From the NCBI GenBank assembly GCA_965205995.1, contig OZ242200.1, positions 1,550,001-1,614,000 on the forward strand: a DNA stretch of 64,000 nt. Reading direction: 5' to 3'. The DNA comes from MPNO01 sp965205995 (GTDB lineage Bacteria; Pseudomonadota; Alphaproteobacteria; MPNO01). The position numbers and the translations under genes were made by a program. The notes beneath the pieces were generated by a model, which did no database searches, was not told the DNA's origin, and worked only from the letters and a program-made list of their open reading frames with translations. This document shows, piece by piece, positions 62,913 to 64,000 of the stretch; positions within the stretch are counted from its first letter, which is position 1, and each line of letters opens with the position of its first letter.

Positions 62913-64000
62913 ACCGTCCGCGCGTCTCGCCGCCGCCGCGGCGATCGTGGCCTCGGGCTTGGCGGTCGCAGCGGCAACGGCCGCGGCGGCAGAGCGGGCG
63001 GCCCCGAATGGCGCTTGGATCCGGCTTGCCCAGGCCGGCCCGTCCGAAACGCCGAGCCCGCCGGTGCGCCTGATTCCCCCGGGCGGAACCCAGACACCCG
63101 CCGACCAGCCGGTGCCGCGCGAGCCGGACCCCCCCGGCTCCGCCTCCTTGGGCACGGCACCGCCGGACACCGATTCGGTAACGTCGACCGTGCTCGGCGC
63201 CGTCGACGCGGCATCGGTCGGGCTGATCGATTCCGAGGACGGAGGGCTCGGCATCGCGTTGTGGCAGGGATCGAAGCGCGCCCTGATCGAGCGCCTGCTT
63301 TCGCGCCTGCCGGCAAGAACGCGTTCCGCCGCGGCCCGGGATCTCGCCATCAGGCTTCTTTCCACCCGCGCCAGGGCGCCGCAAGGGGTATCGGACGGAC
63401 CCGATCTCCTGACATCCCGGGTGTCGCGGATGATGGAGCTCGGCGCGGTCGACGAGGCAAGCCGTCTGGCGAACCAGGTGTCGTTCGAAGAGACCGGAGA
63501 GACGCTGGCGCGCAGCACGGTCGAGGCGCTGTTCCTGCGCAATGACAACGCGGGCGCCTGCCAGCATGTCCGCGACTTCGCCCGTCGTTCCGCCGACACC
63601 TACTGGCAGCGGGCGTTCGCGTTTTGCCTGCTGCTCTCGGGCAACGGCGCGAGGGCCGACATGATCGTCGATATCCTCGCCGAGCGCGGCAACGGCAGCG
63701 CGCAGCTTTTTTCGGCGCTGATCGAGACGCTCAACGGCGGCGAAGCGGCGGTCGTCAAGAGCCTGCCCGACCCCGCCGGGCTCGACCTGGCAATGATGCG
63801 GGCGGCAAATGTCCACCTGCCGGCCGACGTGCTGAGTTCGGATCGTCCGGCGGTCCTGCGCAGCGTGGCGACGAGCCCGAACGCGGACCTCGACCTGCGG
63901 CTGGTGGCGGGCGAACGCGCGCTCATCTACGGCGCGATCGGCGCCGACCTGCTGAACGAGCTTTACGCCGCGGTGCAGTGGGAGGAGGCCGATCTCGCGG
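62893..64000 (+). CDS. Secreted hypothetical protein, partial at right edge
   Basis: At least 369 residues. MPGCPDRPSARLAAAAAIVA followed by SGLAVAAATAAAAERAA is a signal peptide with AxA sites. A Pro-rich linker (PPVRLIPPGGTQTPADQPVP) follows, then an all-helical region with TPR-like character: ALIERLLSRLPARTRSAAAR, LLSTRARAPQGV, TVEALFLRNDNAGACQHVRD. It should lie in the periplasm or outer membrane. I do not recognise a named family; some alphaproteobacterial 'antifreeze' or lipoprotein-like annotations have this shape. It overlaps the preceding small gene by 20 bases. Confidence 0.75.
   Translation, partial: MPGCPDRPSARLAAAAAIVASGLAVAAATAAAAERAAPNGAWIRLAQAGPSETPSPPVRLIPPGGTQTPADQPVPREPDPPGSASLGTAPPDTDSVTSTVLGAVDAASVGLIDSEDGGLGIALWQGSKRALIERLLSRLPARTRSAAARDLAIRLLSTRARAPQGVSDGPDLLTSRVSRMMELGAVDEASRLANQVSFEETGETLARSTVEALFLRNDNAGACQHVRDFARRSADTYWQRAFAFCLLLSGNGARADMIVDILAERGNGSAQLFSALIETLNGGEAAVVKSLPDPAGLDLAMMRAANVHLPADVLSSDRPAVLRSVATSPNADLDLRLVAGERALIYGAIGADLLNELYAAVQWEEADLA

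Overview
The window is GC-rich DNA from a bacterium that looks like an alphaproteobacterium, probably of Rhodospirillales type (the rank is a guess). The main clues are the recA-alaS pair, an aroK-aroB-CorC operon, several palindromic parS sites of the form TGTTTCACGTGAAACA, an Rrf2-type NsrR beside copper nitrite reductase, and many CoA and decarboxylase genes of a catabolic oligotroph. Most genes sit in short operons with 4-base ATGA or GTGA overlaps.

Layout. 1-3.7 kb: a phytanoyl-CoA dioxygenase-like gene cut by the left edge, nsrR, nirK with a candidate NsrR operator, and a cold-shock gene. 3.7-12.8 kb: an accessory island with a PIN-DUF3775 toxin-antitoxin pair, a tandem duplication, a less GC-rich frameshifted coiled-coil membrane gene, ParDE, a second PIN module with a broken antitoxin, and an IS1595-family element nested in a shrunken IS1380-family element with an 8-bp target duplication. 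Two decayed copies of the 3' end of a ThDP-enzyme gene lie in this island. 12.8-17.4 kb: that ThDP gene itself (two frameshifts), a feruloyl-CoA synthetase-like ligase and an Asp-box propeller protein. Perfect 16-bp parS sites lie at 7944, 12781 and 17395, which suggests that the window is close to the replication origin. 17.6-22.7 kb: a type I restriction locus in which hsdR is intact but hsdS and hsdM are frameshifted.

23-37 kb: a thiolase, a glyoxalase-fold protein, an aminotransferase, a leucine-dehydrogenase-like enzyme and a thioesterase; then recA with paired LexA-like boxes, alaS, an LLM flavoenzyme, a lone TauB-type ATPase, a TPR-2OG oxygenase, and pyrK-pyrD of the type 1B dihydroorotate dehydrogenase. 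37-48 kb, mostly on the minus strand: a deiodinase-like gene whose only interruption is an in-frame UGA at the selenocysteine position, small enzymes, a nicotinamidase-like hydrolase, phosphomannomutase and UDP-glucose dehydrogenase (surface-sugar precursors), DnaJ-domain and VWA proteins, a molybdopterin oxidoreductase and a DUF3179 protein. 48-55 kb: an aldehyde dehydrogenase, an enoyl-CoA hydratase, a UbiD decarboxylase, a TenA/PqqC-fold (HDO-like) protein and an ABC-2 exporter. 55.6-59 kb: a MarR-headed operon of two HaaO-like cupins, a DUF4242 protein and a TAXI-type binding protein. 59.6-64 kb: aroK-aroB-CorC and, divergently, a small membrane peptide and a secreted protein cut by the right edge.

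Seven genes contain single-base frameshifts. Some may be real decay (accessory genes are affected most) and some may be sequence errors; housekeeping genes in the window are all open.
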